Shown here one piece after another: positions 23,714 to 31,970 of a DNA stretch of 46,676 bases. The stretch's first letter is position 1, and every line of letters begins with the position of its first letter. The notes beneath the pieces are model-generated. The model ran no database searches, was not told the origin of the DNA, and saw only the letters and a list, made by a program, of their open reading frames with translations. Both the position numbers and the translations under genes were made by a program. The DNA lies in NCBI GenBank assembly GCA_017447865.1, contig JAFSMO010000059.1, positions 108,544 to 155,219 of the forward strand. Direction: 5' to 3'. This DNA is from Thermoguttaceae bacterium. Its GTDB lineage: Bacteria > Planctomycetota > Planctomycetia > Pirellulales > Thermoguttaceae.

Positions 23714-26389
23714 ATGAAGCACTTCCGCGCCCTCCTTTTTTGCGTCATTTTCGTTTTCACCGCGTCCGCCTTTTCTGCGGACGGTCTCACCGTTTCGATC
23801 AACGGCCAGCCGGCGGCGGTTTCCTACGGGACCGCGGCGGGGGTCTGGCACTTTTGGGGCGGAAAGTCCCAGGTTTTGATCCTTGGGTTTCCGAACGCCA
23901 CGCGAGACGACGGCACGGTCGGGCCTTTATACCGCGTCGTGGCGGAGGTCGGCGAGGGGGAAACCGTTGAGCTGAACGGCCCGGCCGGAGTCCAAACGAT
24001 CACGAAATCCGGTGCGCTGCCCGTCACGACCGAAAACCTGGAGCCTCAGCGACCGGAGCGCACATTCGAGCCGATCGCCTGTTTCCCGGACCTTCCGCCG
24101 GCGCTGGCCGAGGCGCTCATCGAGTGGGACTGGCGGCTTCAGGACGGGATCAACACGCCGCGCGAGGCCCGGTCTTACCGCGAGGCGGTCGCCCGAATGG
24201 CCGGCCCGACCTCAAGTGAAATTTCCGCCGCGCCTTCCCCGCTGACGGAGGCCGACTGGGAAACCCTCTGGCGGACGCTTCATCAGAAAAAACGCGAGCG
24301 GCTTCTGGCCCGGCCCGAATTTCAGACCGGCGCGCTTCTTTTCGTCAAGCACGTCCCCTCGGCGATGAGTCACCAGCTCACCCAGGTTTACGGCTTCGGG
24401 GCCCGACCCGGGGGCGGACTTTTCGTTCTGGAGGAGCCTGGCAAATCGTTCCGGACGCGCCAGATCGCCGCCGACGCATTCCCCGCGGGAAATTTCATGA
24501 AGTCGGACATTTCGCCGGACGGGAAGACCATTTACACGGCATTCTGCGCGTGCGACTCCGCCCCGAAAGTGTGGCGTGACGAGGAGAAAATGGCGCAGCG
24601 GTACCAGATCTGGGCGATGGATTCCGACGGGAAAAACGTCCGCCAGCTCACGCGGGGCGAGGCCGACTCATTCGCGCCGTGCGTCTCACCGACGGGCGAG
24701 ATCATTTACCTCTCGACGCTCCGCGGAACGTTTCACCGCTGCGGCCGCGGACCGTGCTACCTGTACACGCTGACGCTCATGAACGCGGACGGCTCCGCGA
24801 TCCGTCCGATCTCCTTCCACGAAACGAACGAGTGGGACCCGACCGTTCTGGATAATGGCCGGATTTTGTACACGCGCTGGGACTACGTGGACCGGAACGC
24901 GGTGCACTACCAAAACCTCTGGCAGACGCGCCTCGACGGAACGGACGTCCGGATCTTCTACGGAAACAATACTTTCGTCCCGTGCGGGATCTGGGAGGCG
25001 CGGCAGGTCCCGAACTCCTCCAAAGTGATGGCGATCGGCGGCCCGCACCACGGTCTTTCCGCCGGTTCCGTGATCCTGGTCGACCCTGCGAAAGGGGTGG
25101 ACGGGCCGGAACCCATCGAGCGGCTCACGCCGGACGTGGCGTACCCGGAAACCGAGGCCCCGCTGGCCGGCGGACGAGGCTACGTCGATTTTGACTCCGA
25201 GCCGGCTAAAAACTGGTACTCCGGCCAGCCCGGCGTCCGTCTTCCGGAAAGCGAGTCGCAAAGGCGCTGGCCCGGCCAGACGTTCAAGGCCCCGTTCCCG
25301 CTTTCGGAGGAGTGCTTCATCGCCTCGTACAGTTACGACCGGCTTTTTGGCGAGGTGTGCGCGAACATTCCGAATCATTATGGCCTTTACTTCTGCGACC
25401 GGTGGGGGAACCGCGAGCTGATTTACCGCGACGCGAACATTTCGAGCCTCTGGGCGATCCCGCTCACGCCGCCGAAACGGAGAATTTACTCGGACTTCCG
25501 GCCTTACGTCGTGACGGATGCCGTGCCGCCGGTGGTCAGCCGCTGGGAGATCCCGCGAAACGTTTTCGGGACCATCCTGATGCAAAACGTTTACGACGGA
25601 ACGCCGAAACTCCCGGAGGGGACGAAGATCAAGGCGCTGCGCATCGTACAGGTCCTCCCGAAATCCACGCCGCACGCGAACCAGCCGATGCTCGGTTTCG
25701 CCAACGCGTCGCCGGGGAAGCAGGTCCTCGGAACGGTCCCGGTGGAAGAGGACGGGAGCGCGTTTTTCGAGCTTCCCGCCTGCGTGCCGGTCCTTTTCCA
25801 GGCGCTGGATGAGCAGGGCCGCGCCGTTCAGACAATGCGCTCGCTGACGTACGTCCAGCCGGGCGAGAACGCGAACTGCATCGGCTGCCACGAGGATCGG
25901 ATGAAGACCCCGGAGCCGTCCGCGCGTCAGCCGCTCGCCGGGATGCGTGAACCGTCGAAAATCGTGCCGGGGCCGGACGGGAGCCGACCGTTTTCGTACG
26001 TGCGTCTCGTGCAGCCGGTCTGGGATCAGCACTGCGTGAAGTGCCACAACGCGGAGGAGCCGAACGGGATCGACCTGACCGGGACGCTGGACGGGCAGTA
26101 CACGAAATCATACTCGAACCTGCGCCCGTTTGTGGTCTGGAGCGCGTGGGGGAACCCTGAGAATAATTTCGAGCCGCTCACGCCGATCGGGAAGGTCGGG
26201 ACTTTTGCGTCCCGTTTGACGCAGTATTTGGAGCCGGCGCACCATGATGTGAACCTCAGTCCGGAAGAGAAGGAGCGGGTTTACATTTGGATGGACGCGG
26301 GAAACAGTTTGTTTTACGGGACGTTCAAGGTGGAGGATCAGGCCCGCCAGCAGAGGGGGGAGATCATTGAAGGGCCTGAAGCAGAATAA
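23714..26389 (+). CDS. HzsA-related secreted diheme protein with PD40-type propeller
   Basis: 891 residues with a Sec signal peptide (residues 1-~22). A PD40/TolB-like beta-propeller occupies about 230-480 (KSDISPDGKTIYTAF, YQIWAMDSDGKNVRQLTRGE, CVSPTGEIIYLS, TVLDNGRILYTRW). The C-terminal part has two c-type heme sites: CIGCH at ~722 and CVKCH at ~774. The layout matches the protein group named after the hydrazine synthase alpha subunit, which is widespread in planctomycetes that do not do anammox; hydrazine synthesis is not implied. Heme attachment requires a periplasm-like compartment and a maturation system not seen here. The partner and electron route are unknown. Confidence 0.8.
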   Translation: MKHFRALLFCVIFVFTASAFSADGLTVSINGQPAAVSYGTAAGVWHFWGGKSQVLILGFPNATRDDGTVGPLYRVVAEVGEGETVELNGPAGVQTITKSGALPVTTENLEPQRPERTFEPIACFPDLPPALAEALIEWDWRLQDGINTPREARSYREAVARMAGPTSSEISAAPSPLTEADWETLWRTLHQKKRERLLARPEFQTGALLFVKHVPSAMSHQLTQVYGFGARPGGGLFVLEEPGKSFRTRQIAADAFPAGNFMKSDISPDGKTIYTAFCACDSAPKVWRDEEKMAQRYQIWAMDSDGKNVRQLTRGEADSFAPCVSPTGEIIYLSTLRGTFHRCGRGPCYLYTLTLMNADGSAIRPISFHETNEWDPTVLDNGRILYTRWDYVDRNAVHYQNLWQTRLDGTDVRIFYGNNTFVPCGIWEARQVPNSSKVMAIGGPHHGLSAGSVILVDPAKGVDGPEPIERLTPDVAYPETEAPLAGGRGYVDFDSEPAKNWYSGQPGVRLPESESQRRWPGQTFKAPFPLSEECFIASYSYDRLFGEVCANIPNHYGLYFCDRWGNRELIYRDANISSLWAIPLTPPKRRIYSDFRPYVVTDAVPPVVSRWEIPRNVFGTILMQNVYDGTPKLPEGTKIKALRIVQVLPKSTPHANQPMLGFANASPGKQVLGTVPVEEDGSAFFELPACVPVLFQALDEQGRAVQTMRSLTYVQPGENANCIGCHEDRMKTPEPSARQPLAGMREPSKIVPGPDGSRPFSYVRLVQPVWDQHCVKCHNAEEPNGIDLTGTLDGQYTKSYSNLRPFVVWSAWGNPENNFEPLTPIGKVGTFASRLTQYLEPAHHDVNLSPEEKERVYIWMDAGNSLFYGTFKVEDQARQQRGEIIEGPEAE

Positions 26390-26443
26390 TAAAAATCCAA
26401 TTCCTATTAATAGTTAAAAAGTTTTTGAAAGAGGGGGTCCCGG

Positions 26444-26473
26444 GGGAGGAACAATTTTCAAAATGTTCCTCCC
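26444..26473. terminator. Hairpin related to the ilvC terminator
   Basis: Stem GGGAGGAACA (26444-26453) / TGTTCCTCCC (26464-26473) around an ATTTTCAAAA loop. It shares about 20 bp with the ilvC terminator but lacks a T-run on the plus strand. It sits 55 bp after the HzsA-related gene. Either a weak terminator or a dispersed repeat. Confidence 0.55.
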
Positions 26474-26595
26474 TCCGCGGCGGCAAACGTCTTCACGGGC
26501 GAGACTTTTTTCTCCCGCAGGGTGAAAAAAGCGAGGGGGTTTACCCGAAAAATCCAGGCCCATCCTCTCTTTCAAGCCCATTTCCTGATCAAAAA

Positions 26596-27969
26596 ATGAA
26601 TCGACGCCAATTTATTCAGCTGTGCGCCTCTTTACCGTGCGCCCTTTCCATCCCGGTCTACGCCGACGAATCCGTTTCCTTCGCCACCGGTCTCCAAAAG
26701 GCCTTCGACGCTCTGAACTTCCAACCCGAAAAAGGCAAACGCGAGTTTTTCGTCACCGCCGCCGACATTCACTACACCGAGGACCAAAACCACGACCAAA
26801 ACCGCGCGTTCCGGTTCCTCATTCACGAGCTGAACACGCTCCCGGAGGACCTTCTGCCCGACCACCTGATGATCCTGGGCGACTGCATTTGCAGCATGAG
26901 CCCGTGCTTCAGCTACGGCCCGAACGTCCCCAAAGCCCTGAAAGAATACGCCAATCTGCACGAGGATCTGGCGGTTCTGAACCCGAAAATCCCCGTCCGG
27001 GTCATCGCCGGGAACCACGACACGCCGCCGTTTGACGAGGAGTCGGAGGTTTTCTGCCGCGAGATGAAGACCCCGCCGTACTACCGCTACGAGTGCGCCG
27101 GTCTGCCGATCCTCGCCCTCGACGGCGGCCACGACGGTTTCCTGGGCAAAAAGCAGCGTGCCTGGCTGAAAGAAGAAACGGCCAAACTCCAGCCGGAGCG
27201 GAACGTCGCGATCCTGATCCACCAGCCGATGGGATTCACGAACGAGCGCGGCCTGGCCGAGACGCTTCCCGACGCGCTGAAAAACCAGACCGGCGAGGTG
27301 TACGTCCTGGCCGGGCACGAGCACCACGATGCGACGGCGTACTTCCAGCTCCCGAAAACGCGCCTCACCCAGTGGACGCACATCCGGACGGGCGGGGCCG
27401 GTTTCAACTCCAACGGCGGCCCGTCGTGGTGGGTTTACTGCGTCGAGGACGGCCGGATCACCGCGCGGATCCAGCGCTGCATGGACGGCCAGATCGTCGC
27501 GCATCGGGTCGTGGCCCCGGACGAAAAAAGCCTCCGCCCGATCATCGCGCCGTTCTCGCAGGTCCAGGAAAAGTGCGTCGTGCGCGCCCTGCTCGGCGAG
27601 GACGAATCGTACGAGCTGGTGACGTGCAAAGGGGGAAACTGCGGGTCCTACTTCTTCTACCTCAAGAGCGCGACGTTCCAGATCCACGTCCCTGCCGGCG
27701 CGAAACCGTCCAAAATGGCGGTCCTGGGAAACCTGAACTCGGGTTTCAACGGAACGCCCAAGCCCGAAGTAGACCGGAAACGCCACGTTTTCCTTTCGGC
27801 CGACGGTGAAAACTGGGACGAAGCGCCGTTCGGCGAGCGGACGAAAGATTTTCTGTACTGGCTCGAGCTCCCCGAGAAATTCCGCTCGGTCACGGACCTT
27901 TTCGTCCGGGTGGACGCGCCGGGAATGGCCGCCAATGACGTCCTGGCCGGGTTTGGGCTTTTCGAATGA
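26596..27969 (+). CDS. Tat-exported calcineurin-like metallophosphoesterase
   Basis: About 457 residues. The N-terminus NRRQFIQL plus a hydrophobic stretch to ~23 reads as a twin-arginine signal peptide. Phosphoesterase metal motifs appear in order: TAADIHYT (D-x-H, ~56-60), ILGDC (GD, ~95), AGNHDTP (GNHD, ~140), LIHQP and AGHEHHD (GHxH). After the catalytic domain (~345) comes a C-terminal beta-rich domain of ~110 residues with a carbohydrate-binding look. Substrate unknown. I use the ATG at 26596; the frame is open 57 codons upstream without a signal-like N-terminus. It follows the HzsA-related gene but is separated by a hairpin. Confidence 0.85.
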   Translation: MNRRQFIQLCASLPCALSIPVYADESVSFATGLQKAFDALNFQPEKGKREFFVTAADIHYTEDQNHDQNRAFRFLIHELNTLPEDLLPDHLMILGDCICSMSPCFSYGPNVPKALKEYANLHEDLAVLNPKIPVRVIAGNHDTPPFDEESEVFCREMKTPPYYRYECAGLPILALDGGHDGFLGKKQRAWLKEETAKLQPERNVAILIHQPMGFTNERGLAETLPDALKNQTGEVYVLAGHEHHDATAYFQLPKTRLTQWTHIRTGGAGFNSNGGPSWWVYCVEDGRITARIQRCMDGQIVAHRVVAPDEKSLRPIIAPFSQVQEKCVVRALLGEDESYELVTCKGGNCGSYFFYLKSATFQIHVPAGAKPSKMAVLGNLNSGFNGTPKPEVDRKRHVFLSADGENWDEAPFGERTKDFLYWLELPEKFRSVTDLFVRVDAPGMAANDVLAGFGLFE

Positions 27970-27987
27970 CCGAAACCTCAAAAAAGC

Positions 27988-28006
27988 GGGGGACGAGCGC
28001 TCCCCC
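27988..28006 (+). terminator. Terminator-like hairpin after the phosphoesterase gene
   Basis: GGGGGA / TCCCCC with a 7-nt loop, preceded by AAAAAA and followed by a C/T-rich run rather than a clean T-tract. Confidence 0.4.
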
Positions 28007-28024
28007 CCTTCCATTTCTGCGCGA

Positions 28025-28036
28025 ATGTACTATAAT
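28025..28036 (+). promoter_or_regulatory. Predicted extended -10 promoter of the DUF1080 gene
   Basis: TATAAT at 28031-28036 preceded by ATGTAC; the -35 is weak (TTCCAT or CTTCCA). It carries the same TGT element as the other promoters. Confidence 0.45.
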
Positions 28037-28082
28037 TAATTAGTCAAATTAAAGCCTTTCCTCTCATTTCAGGAGTCAGCCC

Positions 28083-28793
28083 ATGAACGCACGCATTTTC
28101 TCCCTCGCGACCGTTTTGTTTGCCGTTTTGACCGCCGCGGCCGTTTTCCTTCCGTCGCAGGTTTCCGCCCAGTCCGCCCCCAATGAGGGCAAACTTTCCA
28201 TGAAGCCCGGTGAGGACGGTTGGATCTCCCTCTTCAACGGTAAAGATCTGGCCGGCTGGAAAGTCCCCAATTTCGGCGGCGAAGCGGACGTCACCGTCGA
28301 AGACGGCATCATGACCATCGGCATGGGCGCGATGGTTTCCGGGATCGCCCTGAACCAGGATTTCCCGTTCAAATCCAACTTTGAGATCGAAGTCACGGCC
28401 AAGCGCACGATGGGGTCCGACTTCTACGCCGCGATCACCTGCCCGGTCGGCGCGGACGGTTTCGTCACGTTCATCAACGGCGGCTGGGGCGGCAGCGTCT
28501 TCGGCTTCTCGAGCATCAACGGCTTTGACGCGAGCGAAAACGAAACGATGGAGCTTCTTTCGACCAAAGCCAATCAGTGGTACACGTTCCGAGTGAAAGT
28601 CTATGACGACCGGATCGAAGGCTGGATGGACGATAAACTCATCACGAAAGCCACGCGGGAAGGAAACACTTTCACGACCCGATTCGAGGTGGACTACTCG
28701 AAGCCGGTCGGCGTGACGAATTACTGCTGCGAGACGAAGATCAAGAGCATCCGTTGCCGGGAGATCAAGAAGGAAAACGCGCCGGAACGCTGA
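28083..28793 (+). CDS. Secreted DUF1080 (3-keto-disaccharide hydrolase-like) protein
   Basis: 236 residues with a signal peptide (residues 1-~29, cleavage after VSAQ). The entry DGWISLFNGKDLAGWK is the hallmark of DUF1080, a concanavalin-like fold; FEVDYSKPVGVTNYC and IKSIRCREIK close the domain. Some DUF1080 members hydrolyse 3-keto-glucosides; others only bind sugars. The family is strongly expanded in planctomycetes. AGGAG site and its own promoter; monocistronic. No active-site call is made because the catalytic residues are not certain. Confidence 0.85.
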   Translation: MNARIFSLATVLFAVLTAAAVFLPSQVSAQSAPNEGKLSMKPGEDGWISLFNGKDLAGWKVPNFGGEADVTVEDGIMTIGMGAMVSGIALNQDFPFKSNFEIEVTAKRTMGSDFYAAITCPVGADGFVTFINGGWGGSVFGFSSINGFDASENETMELLSTKANQWYTFRVKVYDDRIEGWMDDKLITKATREGNTFTTRFEVDYSKPVGVTNYCCETKIKSIRCREIKKENAPER

Positions 28794-28856
28794 TTCGCCT
28801 CCGGGTCCATTTCATTTTAGAACCGTTTAAAAAACCACAGAATCAAGGAACTTTTC

Positions 28857-30230
28857 ATGGCCATCGACCGTCCCGCAATGCGTAACCTGACCCTTTGCCC
28901 CTACGTGCCTCCGGAACAGGCCGCCGCGCAGGACGAAGACGCACCCAAAGAGCCGAACCACTTCCTTCTGGAGGACCCCGAGGGCTTCGCGCCGCCGCTG
29001 GTGCTTCCGATTCCGCTGGCGATCCTGATCTCGATGTTCGACGGGAAGCGGACGCTTCAGGAGATCCTCGACGAGTTCAAGCAGCAGACCAACGAGCCGG
29101 TCTCGATGAAGGACCTGGAGGAAATGGTCGCGTACCTCGATAAACTGCATTACCTCGACAGTCCGAGCTTCGCGCAGTTCCTGAAAAACGAGATGAACTC
29201 CTACGCCCGCAAGCCCAACCGCCCGGCAGCGATGGCGGGAGGCGCGTACCCGAAAGACGTGAAGGAACTCCGGAAGACCGTCGCGAAGATCCTCGAAATG
29301 CCGCAAATCATCGCGAAGGCCGACGATCCGGAAACGCCGCTTGAGTCGAAATTTCCCGCCAAAATCTCCGGCGCCATCGTGAATCACGCCGACTTTGAGC
29401 GCGGCGGCGCTTCCTACGGCTGGACGTACAGCGCCCTGAAACACGGGGCCTCGGACGCGGACGTTTTCGTGATTTTCGGGACCTCGCACAATCCGATGCG
29501 GGAGAAATTCGCCTTTTCCACCAAAAGCTTTGAAACCCCTTTCGGCGTGCTTCCCGTGGACCTCGATTTCGAAAAGCGGGCCGAAAAACGCTTTCAGGAA
29601 AAATATTTGTCGCAAAATGAAGAAAAATCGAAAGAAAACGTGAACCTTTTCGGCGATGACTTCGTACACCGTGACGAACATTCGATAGAGTTCCAGGCGA
29701 TTTTTCTCAAATACCTCGCCGAAACGCAGAAGCGTAACCTCCGGATCGTGCCGATCCTCGTCAACTCATTCGTTCCGTTCCTCGCCGCACAGGACGTGGA
29801 ATACCCGGACGAAAATGAGGTGGTTCGCCTCTTTCTCGAAACGCTGGCCGAACTGATCCAGTCCGACGAAGAATCGGGAAAAGGGCGGTTTTTCCTCCTC
29901 GCCTCCTCCAACTTCGCGCACGTCGGACCGATTTACTCTTCTTCCAAGCCGGTCGATGCCGAAGGGCAGGACCGAATTCGCGAGACCGACACAGAGGTCC
30001 TCGAAGCGATTCTGAAAACCGACTCACGCGCGTTCTGGCAGAGTATTTTGAAAACCGTGAACCAAAACAAAATCTGCGGCGTGGCTCCGATCTACTGTCT
30101 CCTCCGGCTCCTGGAACTGTTAAGCCGGGCGAGCGGCGGTCAACTTTTGAGCTACGAGCAGGCGGTGGACGAAGAAACTCGCAGCTGCGTCTCGTTCGCC
30201 AGCATCGTATTAGGAACGAATAATGAATAA
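28857..30230 (+). CDS. Memo-family (AmmeMemoRadiSam system B-like) protein with N-terminal extension
   Basis: 457 residues. From ~170 the Memo domain is clear: VNHADFERGG, FGTSHNPM, VHRDEHSIEFQ, ASSNFAHVG and the late cysteine NKICGVAPI, the conserved His/Asp/Cys set of the copper-binding Memo/class III dioxygenase-like fold. Residues ~1-115 form a separate domain with LISMFDGKRTLQEIL and KDLEEMVAYLDKLHYL, like a PqqD or winged-helix module. The usual AmmeMemoRadiSam partners (AMMECR1 and radical SAM genes) are not adjacent. The last codons (AAT AAT GAA TAA) lie inside the heptamer repeat that follows. No clear promoter. Confidence 0.82.
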   Translation: MAIDRPAMRNLTLCPYVPPEQAAAQDEDAPKEPNHFLLEDPEGFAPPLVLPIPLAILISMFDGKRTLQEILDEFKQQTNEPVSMKDLEEMVAYLDKLHYLDSPSFAQFLKNEMNSYARKPNRPAAMAGGAYPKDVKELRKTVAKILEMPQIIAKADDPETPLESKFPAKISGAIVNHADFERGGASYGWTYSALKHGASDADVFVIFGTSHNPMREKFAFSTKSFETPFGVLPVDLDFEKRAEKRFQEKYLSQNEEKSKENVNLFGDDFVHRDEHSIEFQAIFLKYLAETQKRNLRIVPILVNSFVPFLAAQDVEYPDENEVVRLFLETLAELIQSDEESGKGRFFLLASSNFAHVGPIYSSSKPVDAEGQDRIRETDTEVLEAILKTDSRAFWQSILKTVNQNKICGVAPIYCLLRLLELLSRASGGQLLSYEQAVDEETRSCVSFASIVLGTNNE

Positions 30231-30338
30231 TGAATAACGAATAATGAGGAGAATGAGGTCAGGCTCAAGCGGGTTGGAATCGAGGAATCAAGGTTGAAGT
30301 CTTTCTTCTCATTATTCGTTATTCGTTATTCATTATTC
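30218..30338. repeat. Fold-back element capped by GAATAAY heptamer arrays
   Basis: Four tandem heptamers (30218-30245) and four inverted ones (30311-30338) around a ~65-bp unique centre without the 36-bp palindrome. The left arm overlaps the end of the Memo gene; the right arm ends 22 bp before the dnaJ-like start codon. Confidence 0.85.
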
Positions 30339-30360
30339 ATTTGAGAAAGGGGTTAATTTT

Positions 30361-31335
30361 ATGGCTGATTATTACAAAGTACTTGGTGTTTCAAAGACGG
30401 CTTCAAAAGAAGAAATTGGCAAAGCGTACCGTAAACTGGCAAAAAAATACCACCCGGACCTTCATCCGGATGATAAAACCGCAAAAGAAAAATTTCAGGA
30501 GGTCCAGCAGGCGTTCGACGTCCTGAACGACGACAAAAAACGCAAAATGTACGACCAGTTCGGTCCCGATTTCGAAAATATGCAGAACGGCGGGTTCCAG
30601 GGGGGAGCCGGCGGTTTCAACGGCTACGGAGGCGGATTTAACGGTGGTGGCCCCGGCGGCGCCCAGTGGGAGTTCAATATGGACGACCTGTTCGGCGGCG
30701 GCGCGGGAGCCGGCGGGTTCGACCCGAGCAGCTTCTTCGGAGGCTTCAGCCGACGCGGAGGCGCTGGCGGACGGCGCAGACGCGCGCCCGTCAAGGGGCA
30801 GGACCTCCAGCACACGATCAACGTTTCGTTCGAGGATTCGGTCCTCGGCGGCGAGGCGGAAGTCCGCATTCAATCCAGTTCCGGCGAGGTTAAAACCGTC
30901 ACCGCCAAAATCCCCGCGGGAATCGAAACCGGCAAAAAACTCCGCCTCAGCGGTCTGGGTGAACCCTCTCCAAACGGCGGGCCGGCCGGCGATCTGGTCC
31001 TCAACGTGACAGTCCTCCCGCACCCGGTTTTCACGCGGCAGGGGAAAGACCTTCTGCTCAAGCTCCCCGTCACCATCGCGGAAGCAACGCTCGGCGCGAA
31101 AGTTTCGATTTCCACGCCCAAAGGCGAGGGGATCCTCAACATTCCGGCCGGGACGTCCAGCGGGAAGAAACTCCGGGTCAAAGGCGCGGGAATCCAGTTC
31201 AAAAGCGCTCCGGGAGACCTGCTCGTCGAGATCATGATCAACGTCCCGCAGTCCGTCAGCCCGGAAGAGGCCGAGGTTTTGCGGGGCCTTGACAAAAAAT
31301 ACTCGGGAAATTTACGTTCAGGAATTCAGTGGTGA
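30361..31335 (+). CDS. DnaJ/CbpA-like J-domain co-chaperone (no zinc finger)
   Basis: 324 residues. J domain at 1-66 (DYYKVLGVSKTASKEEI, KYHPDLHPDD with the HPD triplet), a Gly/Phe-rich linker (~77-140), and the two-part DnaJ C-terminal peptide-binding region (~145-315: VKGQDLQHTINVSFEDSVLGGE, HPVFTRQGKDLLLKLPVTI, GDLLVEIMINVP). The CxxCxGxG zinc-finger repeats of true DnaJ are absent, so it is a type B/CbpA-like protein that delivers clients to DnaK. AAAGGGG upstream. Its stop codon overlaps the rnpA start. Confidence 0.93.
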   Translation: MADYYKVLGVSKTASKEEIGKAYRKLAKKYHPDLHPDDKTAKEKFQEVQQAFDVLNDDKKRKMYDQFGPDFENMQNGGFQGGAGGFNGYGGGFNGGGPGGAQWEFNMDDLFGGGAGAGGFDPSSFFGGFSRRGGAGGRRRRAPVKGQDLQHTINVSFEDSVLGGEAEVRIQSSSGEVKTVTAKIPAGIETGKKLRLSGLGEPSPNGGPAGDLVLNVTVLPHPVFTRQGKDLLLKLPVTIAEATLGAKVSISTPKGEGILNIPAGTSSGKKLRVKGAGIQFKSAPGDLLVEIMINVPQSVSPEEAEVLRGLDKKYSGNLRSGIQW

Positions 31336-31709
31336 AAGAGTCCTTTTCCATCAAAACGACCGCCGGTTTCAAAGACGTTTTCGACGCGAAATGCTCCGCA
31401 AGCGACGGCCTGCTGATCGTTTTCGCTCTGCCGAACGGCCGCGAAACGTCCCGGCTTGGGCTTTCCGTCTCGAAGCGGTACGGCGGAGCGGTGGAACGTG
31501 TGCGCTGGAAACGGCTCGTTCGTGAGGCGTTTCGCCAGGTCGTCCCCCAGCTTGAAAAGACCGGCATGCCGCCGATGGATTTCGTCGTCGTTCCGGGAAA
31601 GGCACGGCGTTCGGACTACGGCCCCGATTTTCGGAAGTCGGTCGGGAAACTATTCATCATCGCCGCCCGAAAAACCAACCCGCCTCCATCTTCGGGAGAT
31701 TCCGCATGA
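31329..31709 (+). CDS. rnpA: Ribonuclease P protein component
   Basis: Protein subunit of RNase P, which helps the RNA subunit bind pre-tRNA 5' leaders. 126 residues with the usual KTTAGFKDVFDAK entry and RLGLSVSKRYGGAVERVRWKRLVREAFR, the conserved helix. The RNR core is unusual: the segment reads ERVRWKR, so the central Asn is Val. GTG start at 31329 (or 31332) overlaps the dnaJ-like stop, with AGGA upstream; the end overlaps yidD (ATGA). rpmH, normally just upstream, is absent here. Confidence 0.92.
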   Translation: MVKESFSIKTTAGFKDVFDAKCSASDGLLIVFALPNGRETSRLGLSVSKRYGGAVERVRWKRLVREAFRQVVPQLEKTGMPPMDFVVVPGKARRSDYGPDFRKSVGKLFIIAARKTNPPPSSGDSA

Positions 31710-31942
31710 CCATCCTCCGATTCATCTGGCACATTCCGCGCAACGTGGCGATTTTCCTCGTGCGCATTTACCAGCACACTTTGCACTACGTGATCGGCCG
31801 CCAGTGCCGGTTTTACCCCACCTGCAGCCAGTACTACATTCTGGCCGTCCAGAAGTACGGCTTTGTGTACGGAACGCTGAAAGGAATGTGGCGGATCCTC
31901 CGCTGCAACCCGTTCTGCAAGGGTGGAGAAGATTTCCCGTGA
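31706..31942 (+). CDS. yidD: Membrane protein insertion efficiency factor YidD
   Basis: 78 residues matching YidD: an N-terminal amphipathic/hydrophobic segment (~8-24), YQHTLHYVIGRQCRFYPTCS (Cys pair), and the strongly conserved RILRCNPFCKGGEDF end. It aids YidC-dependent insertion; peripheral on the inner membrane. It overlaps rnpA by four bases. The usual next gene yidC is not present; thiE follows. Confidence 0.93.
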   Translation: MTILRFIWHIPRNVAIFLVRIYQHTLHYVIGRQCRFYPTCSQYYILAVQKYGFVYGTLKGMWRILRCNPFCKGGEDFP

Positions 31943-31970
31943 TCATTGTGCCGAGAGGAAATTAACCGTC

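Noticed and set aside
23714..26389. Hydrazine synthase, hence anammox
   Set aside because: The family resemblance is to HzsA-related proteins found widely; no HzsB/C or hydrazine dehydrogenase genes are present in the window.
31840..31970. TPP riboswitch before thiE
   Set aside because: The upstream sequence is yidD coding sequence and 28 bp of spacer; no THI-box was seen.
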